Of a DNA stretch of 64,000 nucleotides, positions 52,482 to 61,678 are shown piece by piece. The notes beneath the pieces were generated by a model. That model had not been told where the DNA came from, searched no databases, and saw nothing but the letters and a program-made list of their open reading frames with translations. How positions within the stretch are numbered: position 1 is the first letter of the stretch; the number at the start of each line of letters is the position of its first letter. Position numbers and translations under genes: made by a program. Source of the DNA: Planctomycetota bacterium (lineage in GTDB: Bacteria > Planctomycetota > Phycisphaerae > UBA1845 > UTPLA1); the NCBI GenBank assembly GCA_016712275.1, contig JADJRI010000009.1, positions 1 through 64,000 of the forward strand, read 5' to 3'.

Positions 52482-54169
52482 TTCAGGATGCGCGCGTAGG
52501 ATTCGATCATACATCGCATCGCATGATGATCGAATCGCCGACGCTGGTCATTACAAACGAACTTGCGACGGCCCTCGGCAGCTACAAGCTGACTGGTGAA
52601 GTGATCGGCAGCCTAATGGTGGAAGGTGCGGCGAATTGGACCGGCGGCGATCCGGCAGCTGAGCCGCAAGACATCATTGTTCCGGCGATTGGCGGCGATG
52701 GAGATCCACGCGGCGAGGTTTGCGGTGGCGCAACCGGTCCTGACGTGATCGTCGGCGAGATGCATGAGATCACCCAGTACACAGCCGAGACCGTCAACGG
52801 TGTATTGTATGATGCATTTTCAGTCGGCACTTATTCCTGCAACGTCGGCACATCCAATTTGTCCTGGATTTCCGGAGACACGGGCGGCGAAGGTTTGCAC
52901 CCCGTCATTGGTCAGAACTTCTATCGTTTGTACACGGCCGCCGACGGCGCTTCTCGCTTCGAGCAAATCGGCCAATCGTGGCTGAAACACGGCTTCTTCG
53001 CATTACAGAATAACCTGTGTTGCACCTGCTCGGGCAGCGGCTCTGGAAGCGCTTTGGGTGTTGGTTGTGCCGATCCTTATTCGGCGTCGCGAAACGGCGG
53101 GCAGTCCGGCGCGGGCCCCAAGTGGCAGGTGAATCCGACCGCGGGTTCGCACATTCATCCGATCAGCAATCCGGGCGGCTATTCGGCCAATACGGGTCGA
53201 CGACTTCGCATTCGTGAGTCGGACTTGAATCAGGCCGGCGCGCTTTATTTCGTTGAGGGTCAGTATGTCGCAAAGGATGATGCGGCGTTTGGCAATAACA
53301 ATAATAACGGTTCATATCGGTCGATCACGGTGTCGGGCACATCGGGATCCAATCGAACATTCGGCCTGGCCGGCACGACTCAGCGCGGCGAGGCGGGCAT
53401 TCGTTCGTGGAAGGATACGGACAACTCTGTAACTGAAACCGACGTTCAGATTCCATCCGTCGGCTTGTTGATTATGGCCGCAAAAGCCACGAGTCTCGGT
53501 GGCGGACTGTATCACTATGAATATGCGATTCAGAACCTCAACGCCCATCGCGGCATGAAGTCCTTTTCCATCCCGGTGGGCACCGGCGGCACGGTCTCGA
53601 ACATCGGGTTTCGCGACGTTGACTATCACGACAACGACGGTGAAGGCGCTGTGACGCGCGACGGCACGGATTGGACCGGCACATTCTCCGGCGGCCTTGT
53701 TTCCTGGACCATGACCGACATCGGCGCGAATTCGAATGCACTGCTCTGGGGCACGATGTATACCTTCCGATTCGACTGCAATCGGGCACCGACGACCGGC
53801 AATACCACACTGACCATGTTCCGCACGGGGTCGCCCGCAAGCGTGTCGGCCAACACTGTTGTGCCAAGCGCGAGCGGCATTATCGACTGCCAACCGAACG
53901 GCATTGCAGATGACGTCGACATTTCCAGCGGCAACAGCCAGGACTGCAATTCCGACGGCGTGCCCGATGAGTGCCAGAGCTTTACGCCCTGCACACTCGC
54001 CATGCAGCCGGTGGTGACAGGATTGACCGTGCCGGTCGGTGTTTATGCACCTCCGGGGGACACAACGCGACTGTTTGTCGTTGAGCAGACCGGCGCGATC
54101 AAAATCGTCAACCCGCCTGCCTACACGGTGAATGCAACCCCCTTATCTGAACTTGAGCGGAATTGTTAG
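52412..54169 (+). CDS. 'QSWLKHGF' copy 3, part 2: family core and start of sugar dehydrogenase domain
   Basis: ESDGVSGFAIFSGNKNLPGP joins part 1. The family core follows: YSCNVGTSNLSW, HPVIGQNFYRLYTAADG, FEQIGQSWLKHGF, GCADPYSASRNGG, PKWQVNPTAGSHIHP, LYFVEGQYVAKDDAAFGN, HYEYAIQNLNAHRGMKSF and VDYHDNDG. After a DCNSDGVPDECQ linker the GSDH (glucose/sorbosone dehydrogenase-like) propeller begins with VVTGLTVPVGVYAPPGDTTR and LFVVEQTGAIKIV. Homology switches frame near 54141 in a C run. Confidence 0.8.
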   Translation, partial: ESDGVSGFAIFSGNKNLPGPMLLIQDARVGFDHTSHRMMIESPTLVITNELATALGSYKLTGEVIGSLMVEGAANWTGGDPAAEPQDIIVPAIGGDGDPRGEVCGGATGPDVIVGEMHEITQYTAETVNGVLYDAFSVGTYSCNVGTSNLSWISGDTGGEGLHPVIGQNFYRLYTAADGASRFEQIGQSWLKHGFFALQNNLCCTCSGSGSGSALGVGCADPYSASRNGGQSGAGPKWQVNPTAGSHIHPISNPGGYSANTGRRLRIRESDLNQAGALYFVEGQYVAKDDAAFGNNNNNGSYRSITVSGTSGSNRTFGLAGTTQRGEAGIRSWKDTDNSVTETDVQIPSVGLLIMAAKATSLGGGLYHYEYAIQNLNAHRGMKSFSIPVGTGGTVSNIGFRDVDYHDNDGEGAVTRDGTDWTGTFSGGLVSWTMTDIGANSNALLWGTMYTFRFDCNRAPTTGNTTLTMFRTGSPASVSANTVVPSASGIIDCQPNGIADDVDISSGNSQDCNSDGVPDECQSFTPCTLAMQPVVTGLTVPVGVYAPPGDTTRLFVVEQTGAIKIVNPPAYTVNATPLSELERNC

Positions 54170-56003
54170 CTCGAGCGGCGAGCGCGGCCTTCTCGGATTG
54201 GCATTCCATCCGAATTGGCTTTCCAACGGCTATTTCTACGTGAACTACACCAATACAGCGGGAAATACCGTGATCGCGCGGTACCAGGCGACGGGCGGAA
54301 ATCCGGCGGCGGCGACGGCGAACTCGGCTTCAGGTGTGCTGCTCAAGACCATCACCCAGCCCTTTGCCAATCACAACGGCGGCTGCCTGCAATTCGGTCC
54401 TGATGGGATGCTCTATTGCGGCATGGGTGACGGCGGCAGCGCCAATGATCCGAGCGGTAATTCGCAGAACGATTCCTCGCTGCTCGGCAAAATGATGCGT
54501 CTCGATGTGGACAATCCTCCGACCTATGTGCCGGCCTCGGGCAACCCGGGCGCGCCCAATCTTCCGGAAGTGATCTTCAAGGGCCTGCGCAACCCCTGGC
54601 GGTTCAGCTTCGACCGGCTGACCGGCGACCTGTACATCGGCGACGTGGGCCAGGATGCGCAGGAAGAGATCGATTTCGTGGCGGCGGGCAGCACGGGGCT
54701 CAAGAATTTCGGCTGGCGCTGCATGGAAGGCACGGCCTGCACCGGATTTAGCGGTTGCACGTGCAATGCCGGAACATTGACACTACCCATTGTGATTGAA
54801 ACGCACGGTGATGGCGAAGGCACCGGCTCGCTCACCGGCGGTTATGTTTATCGTGGCTGCGATCTGCCGTGGCTCAGTGGGGCTTATTTCTATGCGGATT
54901 ATCTCGGCGACTACGTCAAGCGCTTCCGCTACGACGGGGTTTCAGTCAGTGACACGCAGATCGTTCAGGCACCCGGCGGCGCTGTCGGCGGGATCGTTTC
55001 GTTCGGCGAAGACGCGGACGGCGAAATGTACGTCGTCAGCATTCTTGGCACTGTTTACAAGATTGTGTGCGAGGCGCCGCCGGAGCTTTGCGGCAACGGC
55101 AATCTCGATCCGGGCGAGCAATGCGACGATGGCAACAACGAATCGGGTGACGGCTGCTTCGAATGCCAGTTCGAGAACAACGACGCCTGTGCGGACGCAT
55201 CGCCGATCGTTGATGGCGTTCATCCGTTTTCGACGGTGGGCATGACCACGGACGGGACAGCCGAAGCCGGCTGCCAGTTCGACGGCAACACGTACAACGA
55301 TATTTGGTTCGATTATCACGCACCCTGCAGCGGCATTTTGACCGTTTCGACGTGCGAGCAGTTGGGCGGCAGCGCGGCGTATGACACCGACCTTGTATTG
55401 TATAGCTGGGACGGATCAAATTGCGCCAGTCGCGCTCTCATTTCTTGCAATGATGATGATCCCGTGAATGCCTGTGGTCAGGCGGCGGGCGGTTATCACA
55501 GCACGGTGACCGGCAGCGTGACAGCCGGCCTGCACTATTTGATTCGTGTCGGCGGATACAGCTCTGCCGATAGCGGCACGGGCAATTTGCTGGTGGACAA
55601 CTCCGGTTTCCCCTGCGGTGTTTGCGGAAACGGCACGGTTGAAGGCGGCGAAGACTGCGACCCGCCGGGGCCATTCTGCAATTCTTCGTGCCAATTCCCG
55701 AACGGGGATTGCAACAACAACAACATCGACGACGGCGCGGACATCGCCAGCGGCACCAGCTTCGACTGCAATGACAATGGCACGCCGGACGAATGCGATC
55801 CGGTTGCCGGTCAGACGAAGGAATACGTCGGTTCCGGCGCGGGCTATCCCGCGGCGATTCCGGACAACAATACTGCCGGCGTATCGAGGACGATTACGGT
55901 TCCCGACAGCGGTTCAATTACCGACCTCAACGTTTCGCTCAATATCACCCACACATGGAACGGCGATCTCATCGTCACGCTCACCCACGCGACACGACGG
56001 TGA
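54141..56003 (+). CDS. 'QSWLKHGF' copy 3, part 3: GSDH propeller and pre-peptidase-like domains
   Basis: The propeller is completed by GERGLLGLAFHPNWLSNGYF, NHNGGCLQFGPDGMLYCGMG, DGGSAND, IFKGLRNPWRFSFDRLTGDL, YIGDVGQDAQEEIDFV and GGYVYRGCDLPWLSGAYFYA: the canonical PQQ-dependent sugar dehydrogenase order with the H-N-G-G and D-V-G-Q active-site segments. A Cys-rich CGNGNLDPGEQCDDGNNESG linker (DUF4215-like) and a pre-peptidase C-terminal-like domain follow, then the beginning of a P/HomoB domain. The frame breaks near 55990 (one C lost). Confidence 0.82.
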   Translation, partial: PYLNLSGIVSSSGERGLLGLAFHPNWLSNGYFYVNYTNTAGNTVIARYQATGGNPAAATANSASGVLLKTITQPFANHNGGCLQFGPDGMLYCGMGDGGSANDPSGNSQNDSSLLGKMMRLDVDNPPTYVPASGNPGAPNLPEVIFKGLRNPWRFSFDRLTGDLYIGDVGQDAQEEIDFVAAGSTGLKNFGWRCMEGTACTGFSGCTCNAGTLTLPIVIETHGDGEGTGSLTGGYVYRGCDLPWLSGAYFYADYLGDYVKRFRYDGVSVSDTQIVQAPGGAVGGIVSFGEDADGEMYVVSILGTVYKIVCEAPPELCGNGNLDPGEQCDDGNNESGDGCFECQFENNDACADASPIVDGVHPFSTVGMTTDGTAEAGCQFDGNTYNDIWFDYHAPCSGILTVSTCEQLGGSAAYDTDLVLYSWDGSNCASRALISCNDDDPVNACGQAAGGYHSTVTGSVTAGLHYLIRVGGYSSADSGTGNLLVDNSGFPCGVCGNGTVEGGEDCDPPGPFCNSSCQFPNGDCNNNNIDDGADIASGTSFDCNDNGTPDECDPVAGQTKEYVGSGAGYPAAIPDNNTAGVSRTITVPDSGSITDLNVSLNITHTWNGDLIVTLTHATRR

Positions 56004-56239
56004 CACTGATGAATCGTCCGGGCGGAACCGGTAATGCCGACAACGGCTATAACTGTACGCTGGATGATGAGGGCACTGGCGGCGCGATACAGACATTTGT
56101 GCTGCCGGGCGATGCGGGTCCGGTGGTTTCGCCGCCGAACTACACGCCCAACAGTGCGTTGAGCGCATTTGATACTCCACAACAAGAACGGGGCTTGGAC
56201 GCTCAATGTTTCCGGACCGCGCGGTGCGGATACGGGTAA
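55991..56239 (+). CDS. 'QSWLKHGF' copy 3, part 4: P/HomoB-like domain segment
   Basis: DTTVTLMNRPGGTGNADNGY and NCTLDDEGTGGAIQTFV continue the proprotein-convertase P-domain-like fold (LIVTLTHADTTVTLM across the junction). The useful part ends near 56172, where a CT repeat appears shortened by two bases; the remaining codons to 56239 are out of phase. Confidence 0.65.
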   Translation, partial: DTTVTLMNRPGGTGNADNGYNCTLDDEGTGGAIQTFVLPGDAGPVVSPPNYTPNSALSAFDTPQQERGLDAQCFRTARCGYG

Positions 56240-58013
56240 TCTCGTTTCATGGACGCTTACATTCACCAACCCCGGCACTGCCATTCCGACTTGCGATTGC
56301 AACGGTAACGGCGTGTCCGACTCCGTCGATATTTCGCAAGGCACCAGTACCGACTGCAACAGCAACGGCACGCCCGACGAATGCGACATTGCTTCGGGCG
56401 CGCCCGATTGCGACGGCGGACCGACGGGCAACCCAACGGCCGGCGGCAATATCATCAACACGTTCTGCTTCGGTTGCCACGGACCTGACGGCTTCGGGGT
56501 CAATTGCGGCGGCGGCAGTTGTCCGGGCCCGGTCTTGCGAAACAAGACCCGAACGACGATTTCGAACAAGTTGCTGCCTCCCACGGATCATCCCGGCGGC
56601 GCGTTCCCCGGCTTTACGCCGCAGGATTTCGCCGATATCGAGACGTTCCTCAACGATACCGGCCATCCACCGGCACGACCGGACGGTATCATCGACACAT
56701 GTCAGACGCTTCCGGACTGCGACAACGACGGCACAAAGGATGGTTGCGAATTCGGCGCCGGAACGGCTTCGGATGACAACTTTGACGGCATTCCCGACAA
56801 CTGTCAGGCGGTGCTCACAGGCGCCTGCTGCAATTCGGGCGGCTGCACGGTTGTGACGGCTTCCGCATGCGGCACCGCGGGCGGCAGCTACCAGGGCGAC
56901 AATACGCTGTGCTCGCCGAATCCGTGTCCGCCGGCGAACAACAATTGTGCCAATGCGCTGCCGATTGCCGATGGAGCAACACCGTTTTCGACGGTGAATG
57001 CCACCACGGACGGACCGGACGAACCGGGTGCGTGCACCAAGTTCAGCGACACGCAGGTGAATCAAGACATCTGGTTTGTGTACACCGCGAGCTGCACGGG
57101 CGAGTTGACGCTTTCCACCTGCAACGCGGCAAATTATGACACGAAGATTGCCGTGTACGAGGGAACGCAGTGTCCGGCTACGAGCGGCACGGCGTTGGCT
57201 TGTCGCGATGATGTGGCCGGTTGCTCAGGCAACACGACGACGCTGGACGTGCCGGTGGTTCAGGGCAACAGCTACCTGATCCGCGTCGGCGGATATGCGT
57301 CGGCGAGCGGCACGGGCACTTTGACCCTCACGTGCAATGCGTTTGAGTGCGTCAACAATGGCCAGTGCGACGACAGCGATCCGTGCACGGCGGATACCTG
57401 CGAGAACAATGTATGCGTGTTTACGCCGATCGATACGGACAATGACGGAACGCCGGATTGCAGCGACGGCTGCCCGAACGATCCGAATAAGACTGCACCG
57501 GGTCAGTGCGGTTGCGGCGTTGCCGACACGGATACGGACAATGACGGCACGGCGGATTGCAACGACGGCTGCCCGAACGATCCGAATAAGATCGCACCGG
57601 GTCAGTGCGGTTGCGGTGTGGCCGACACGGATACGGATAGTGACGGCACGGCGGACTGCAACGATGGCTGCCCGAACGATCCGAACAAGATCGCACCGGG
57701 CATCTGCGGCTGCGGCGTTGCGGACACGGACAGCGATAACGACGGCACGGCCGACTGCGACGACGGATGTCCGGCCGACCCGCTGAAGATCGCGCCCGGC
57801 AACTGCGGCTGCGGTGTCGTTGATACGGCAGCGACGGGCGACATGGACGGTATCGGCGGACCCGACGGTGCGGATATCCAGCTGTTCACGGAGGCTGTCA
57901 TTGGGTTGTCCACCGATCCGGTCGATCTGTGCCCCGGCGATTTCAGCGCCAATGGCGTGATGGATTTCGCGGATGTGCCGGGCATGGTGACAGCGCTCCT
58001 GAGCGTGCCCTGA
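56175..58013 (+). CDS. 'QSWLKHGF' copy 3, part 5: heme motif, TSP3-like repeats and dockerin-like tail
   Basis: LHNKNGAWTLNVSGPRGADT finishes the P domain. After a CDCNGNGVSDSVD linker comes FCFGCHGPDGFG, a CxxCH heme-attachment motif with a downstream LPPTDHPGGAFPGFT segment and ADIETFLND, as in short c-type cytochromes (c-cyt_P460/C553-like). Then follow a GACCNSGGC unit, a second pre-peptidase-like domain, four Ca-binding repeats (DTDNDGTADCNDGCPNDPNK, GxCGCGVADTDTDNDG) and a dockerin-like end (DLCPGDFSANGVMDFADVPG). A secreted propeller with its own heme suggests direct electron transfer from sugar oxidation. Confidence 0.8.
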   Translation, partial: LHNKNGAWTLNVSGPRGADTGNLVSWTLTFTNPGTAIPTCDCNGNGVSDSVDISQGTSTDCNSNGTPDECDIASGAPDCDGGPTGNPTAGGNIINTFCFGCHGPDGFGVNCGGGSCPGPVLRNKTRTTISNKLLPPTDHPGGAFPGFTPQDFADIETFLNDTGHPPARPDGIIDTCQTLPDCDNDGTKDGCEFGAGTASDDNFDGIPDNCQAVLTGACCNSGGCTVVTASACGTAGGSYQGDNTLCSPNPCPPANNNCANALPIADGATPFSTVNATTDGPDEPGACTKFSDTQVNQDIWFVYTASCTGELTLSTCNAANYDTKIAVYEGTQCPATSGTALACRDDVAGCSGNTTTLDVPVVQGNSYLIRVGGYASASGTGTLTLTCNAFECVNNGQCDDSDPCTADTCENNVCVFTPIDTDNDGTPDCSDGCPNDPNKTAPGQCGCGVADTDTDNDGTADCNDGCPNDPNKIAPGQCGCGVADTDTDSDGTADCNDGCPNDPNKIAPGICGCGVADTDSDNDGTADCDDGCPADPLKIAPGNCGCGVVDTAATGDMDGIGGPDGADIQLFTEAVIGLSTDPVDLCPGDFSANGVMDFADVPGMVTALLSVP

Positions 58014-58075
58014 TCGGAATTGTCGTGAAATCGCCGCCGCATGTGCGGCGGTGATTGGGGTTTGATGAATCAATC

Positions 58076-58110
58076 GAGGCCCCGGTGCGGATTCGCATCG
58101 GGGCCTCGTT
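58076..58110 (+). terminator. Terminator-like hairpin after copy 3
   Basis: GAGGCCCCGGTGCG (58076-58089) pairs with CGCATCGGGGCCTC (58094-58107), a 14-pair stem with a short loop, followed by GTTGC. A smaller stem, CGCCGC/GCGGCG, lies just upstream. The T tract is weak. Confidence 0.65.
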
Positions 58111-58289
58111 GCATTCGCGTGGCGCGGGCCTGATTATCGGGTGCAAAATAATCAGATGGTGCCGCGAAATATGATGGCGAGGCGGTCGTTAATGCACACA
58201 AGGAGTTTTTGCGGGGCGTTGTGGGCGGCTGCTCAATGGAAGCGGGCATTTTGACCGACATGGATGGTACGAACTGAGGAACACCCCGC

Positions 58290-58559
58290 ATGGTTGCACG
58301 CAATACGATGAATGAAACACCGCCGGCGAACTCGGTATATGTTCTCTGCCCGAATTGTGAGCATCCGGCGATTTTGCGAAACATCGCCTCCGGCCGCGCC
58401 TTTCGGTGTCGGCAGTGCAACGCAGGTTTTCTCGTTCGGCAGCCGACCCGTTCAATACGATCCGTCGAAGATCGACGATCCCCGTTCGTCCCAGTCCTGA
58501 CAGGCCAATTCCGTCAATCACAAGTTCATCATCGCGGGAGAGTTGGGCAATTAACGTAA
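58290..58559 (+). CDS. Small zinc-ribbon protein
   Basis: The 89-residue protein has one zinc ribbon, VLCPNCEHPAIL and FRCRQCNAGF. The remainder is basic and without structure clues. Such stand-alone ribbons are common small proteins in this phylum. The start is an ATG at 58290; the second ATG at 58308 is also possible. Confidence 0.5.
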   Translation: MVARNTMNETPPANSVYVLCPNCEHPAILRNIASGRAFRCRQCNAGFLVRQPTRSIRSVEDRRSPFVPVLTGQFRQSQVHHRGRVGQLT

Positions 58560-58766
58560 ATTGCACCCAATACTTGATTAACGCGCTTGAATTCGTCAGG
58601 ATGGATTCTTCGTACGTTGCTTCACGGAACGTTAATTTACGGGTTACCTGCAATAAACGGGCGCGTTTGGGCACATTGTTTATTTGAGTGTCGGCTTCGG
58701 CTTACGCTTCCAATTGTTTTCTAACATTCTTTCAGCCCCAGAAGTTCAAACCCGAGGAGGACGGAT

Positions 58767-60338
58767 ATGAAGTTTCCGCGAAAAACGGTTCATGCCGCTA
58801 TTGCTTTTTCCGCACTTGGTCTTGCGACTGTCGCATCGGCACAGGTCGCCAATCTGCGAATCACAGAAGTGGACGCATTCGGCGATGTTGCGGAAGTCAC
58901 GAATGCGGGGCCGGCGTTTAACGATGTTGCGACGAGCCGGCCGTTTTGTCACCGGTTCATCTACACGTCGGTGATTCCAGCGAGCACGACCTGGACGGCG
59001 GGACAGGCGCGCACATTCAGCATCGTGGGAATGAACTCGGCGGACAGCGACCTTTGGCTGTACCTCAATAACTCAAATTTTAACATCGCCGCAAGTATGA
59101 TTCACGGCGTGAAATTCGGCCCGGCACCGAGCATCGGTCGAACGAGTTTGGCTGTCACGGCCGGCCTGTGGCCTTCGACGACGGCATTCTGTCCGACGCC
59201 GGGTTCGGGGCAGACACTGTCATGGGACATGTTCGGCAATTCGCCGCGGGATTGGTACCTGGATGAAACGCCATCGATCGGTGCGGATGATCCGGCCACT
59301 TCGCCGGCGGTCGCATCGTTGCTGGTTTCGCCTGGCGGCATGGATGACTACGAATCGCTGCTGCTTGGAGATACAGTTGACGGCATGATCGGTTATGCGT
59401 TTGTAAATTCGAGCGCGACGCCGGGCATCTATACAGTCCGAGCGGTGAATGATGTGCTGGGCGTCGTCGGCGTGCGACCGGGATCGTCATCGACGCAATG
59501 GTTACGCATTCGCGATCAGGACGCCGGAAATGTTCAGAATCGATTTTACACGGTGCCCGTTTCGACCGGCGGAGACTTCAATTATTCGTGGACGTTTTTT
59601 GTGAATATCGAAGAGACGCCGCCGAGCGGCGCTTCGAAGCCGCGACTTGTGGTTCAACATCTGGATGGATCGTTTCAGAACGCATGGGGCATCGAGTTTG
59701 CCAACACCGGTGCGAGCCTTGTGGTGACCGGCATCGGCGGTGCGGCGGCATCGACTTCGCTTTATCCGCTTTCGAGTCCGACAGGGTTGGGGCAATGGGT
59801 CGAGATCGATCTGAGCGTGGACTTCTCGACCAACATGGTGTCGGCCGCCTTTAACAATGGCGCACCGGTGTCGCTGCCGATCAATCTGAGTGCGACGGCA
59901 AACAAGGGCGAGTTTCGATTTTGCTATCGAGGTGAAGGCACGGGCAACATAAATACGATGCTGCTCGATGATGTGTCCGTGGACGTCACGATACCTTCGA
60001 CGCCATTGCCGCCGCCGGTGACTCCGAGCGATTTACTCGTGCGGCTCGATCCGATTGTGGCGGGATTGCCGTCGCCTGTGGCCATGGTTGATCCGGGAGA
60101 CGGCAGCGGGCGAAAATTCATAGTCGATCAAACAGGTCCGATTCGAATCCTGGATTCGTCTGGAAATCTGCTGCCGACGCCGTTTCTTGATTTGAGCAGC
60201 CTGACTCCGACGCCCAATGCGTTTTTTGATGAGCGCGGTGTCCTTGGTATGGCATTCCATCCAAATTTTGCTGTAAATGGTCGGTTCTTCGTTCGCTCAA
60301 GCCGGCCGCACTGGGACTGCCGAGGAATCCTGCAATGA
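58767..60338 (+). CDS. Secreted sugar dehydrogenase-like protein with dockerin, part 1 of 2
   Basis: GAGGAGGACG precedes MKFPRKTVHAAIAFSALGLA, a signal peptide ending ASAQ. VANLRITEVDAFGDVAEVTN opens a spondin/LTD-like domain, followed by a long beta-rich region, then LLVRLDPIVAGLPSPVAMVD, RKFIVDQTGPIRILDSSGNL and ERGVLGMAFHPNFAVNGRFF, which begin a GSDH propeller. The frame is lost near 60300, consistent with CT lost from a CTCT. Confidence 0.8.
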   Translation: MKFPRKTVHAAIAFSALGLATVASAQVANLRITEVDAFGDVAEVTNAGPAFNDVATSRPFCHRFIYTSVIPASTTWTAGQARTFSIVGMNSADSDLWLYLNNSNFNIAASMIHGVKFGPAPSIGRTSLAVTAGLWPSTTAFCPTPGSGQTLSWDMFGNSPRDWYLDETPSIGADDPATSPAVASLLVSPGGMDDYESLLLGDTVDGMIGYAFVNSSATPGIYTVRAVNDVLGVVGVRPGSSSTQWLRIRDQDAGNVQNRFYTVPVSTGGDFNYSWTFFVNIEETPPSGASKPRLVVQHLDGSFQNAWGIEFANTGASLVVTGIGGAAASTSLYPLSSPTGLGQWVEIDLSVDFSTNMVSAAFNNGAPVSLPINLSATANKGEFRFCYRGEGTGNINTMLLDDVSVDVTIPSTPLPPPVTPSDLLVRLDPIVAGLPSPVAMVDPGDGSGRKFIVDQTGPIRILDSSGNLLPTPFLDLSSLTPTPNAFFDERGVLGMAFHPNFAVNGRFFVRSSRPHWDCRGILQ

Positions 60339-61458
60339 TCCGAATGGCTTCATCGTCGGCTGTCATGAAGAGGTGCTGTCGGAATTCAATCTGCTGTCAC
60401 CCAATGTGGCTGATCCCGCCAGCGAGATTATTCTATTTCGCGTGGATGAACCGGAGTTTAATCACAATTCCGGCGAAGTCGCATTTGGTCCGGACGGATT
60501 TCTCTACTTCACGCTGGGCGATGGGGGCGGCGCGAATGACGGCCTCGATCAACCGAGCCTGCCGCACGGGCCGACCGGAAACGGCCAGAACATCGACGTC
60601 CCCCTGGGCAAGGTGATTCGGCTTGATGTCGATTCGCCGCCCGCGCCTGGATTGGATTATGCGATTCCCGCAACAAATCCGTTTGTTGGCGTCGCAGGAC
60701 TAGATGAAATCTATGCCTACGGATTTCGAAATCCGTTTAGGTTCAGCTTTGACGACGGACCCGGCGGTGACGGCAAATTGATCGTCGCCGATGTGGGGCA
60801 GAATCGGTTTGAAGAAGTCGATTTCGTCGTGAACGGCGGCAATTACGGTTGGGTTGTTCGCGAAGGCAATCAGTGCTTCGATCCATTCGACCCGTCCACG
60901 CCGCCCGCGATTTGCGCCAGTACCGGCGCGCTTGGCGAGCCGCTGTTGGAACCCGTCGCGTCCTACGATCATTCGAATGGCGACGGCATCTCCATCATCG
61001 GTGGTTTTGTCTATCGGGGAACGCTGTTTCCCGCGCTGGTGGGCAAGTATGTTTTCGGGGACTTCAGCACAAGTTTCGGGTCGCCCGAGGCGCAGCTTTA
61101 TTACATGGATGCCGACGGTGTGCCGAATACGATTTTTGAGTTTAGCAATGGTTTGAACAACGACCCCTATGGCGTGTTTCTCAAGGGATTCGGCGAGGAC
61201 GCGGACGGGGAAATCTATGTGCTCGGTTCTACTGTGCTTGGACCGACCGGCACGGGCGGCGTTGTATTCCATCTCGTGCCCGCCAAGGGCGACATGAATG
61301 GCGACGGTGCGATCACTGTAGCGGACATATCACTCTTTGCTGACGTGCTTGTGGAATCAAATACGCTGCCGCACATGGTGGATCGCGCCGACATCGATGA
61401 CGACGCGGCCCTCAATGGAATCGACCTGGAGCAGTTCATTAACCTGCTTCTGCCTTGA
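60301..61458 (+). CDS. Secreted sugar dehydrogenase-like protein with dockerin, part 2 of 2
   Basis: AGRTGTAEESCNDPNGFIVG continues the propeller with HNSGEVAFGPDGFLYFTLGD, GGGANDG, VIRLDVDSPPAPGLDYAIPA, YAYGFRNPFRFSFDDGPGG, IVADVGQNRFEEVDFVVNGG and GGFVYRGTLFPALVGKYVFG. The protein ends in a dockerin-like pair (DMNGDGAITVADISLFADVL, DIDDDAALNGIDLEQFINLL). With part 1 the protein is about 900 residues. It lies next to the larger GSDH fusion, so the region holds two related oxidases. Confidence 0.83.
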   Translation, partial: AGRTGTAEESCNDPNGFIVGCHEEVLSEFNLLSPNVADPASEIILFRVDEPEFNHNSGEVAFGPDGFLYFTLGDGGGANDGLDQPSLPHGPTGNGQNIDVPLGKVIRLDVDSPPAPGLDYAIPATNPFVGVAGLDEIYAYGFRNPFRFSFDDGPGGDGKLIVADVGQNRFEEVDFVVNGGNYGWVVREGNQCFDPFDPSTPPAICASTGALGEPLLEPVASYDHSNGDGISIIGGFVYRGTLFPALVGKYVFGDFSTSFGSPEAQLYYMDADGVPNTIFEFSNGLNNDPYGVFLKGFGEDADGEIYVLGSTVLGPTGTGGVVFHLVPAKGDMNGDGAITVADISLFADVLVESNTLPHMVDRADIDDDAALNGIDLEQFINLLLP

Positions 61459-61490
61459 CATATTTGCTGAATCAAAGATGAGCGAAGCTT

Positions 61491-61527
61491 ATGCGGCCCG
61501 GAATTCGGCATTCCGGGCCGCATTTTT
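61491..61527 (+). terminator. Strong rho-independent terminator
   Basis: ATGCGGCCCGGAAT (61491-61504) and ATTCCGGGCCGCAT (61510-61523) form a perfect 14-pair stem with a five-base loop, followed by TTTTG. Confidence 0.93.
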
Positions 61528-61678
61528 GCAACTCTTTCATGGATGGCGATTTGTATTCGCGTGAATTATTCGGGGGAAGTCGTTTATAATGGAGGCTGGC
61601 GCTGGGTGGCCGTCCAGTTGGGATCCCGAATCGCTCGGGTCGGATCATGGCGGTTGTTCGCGTAGGGAGGGTTTGCGA

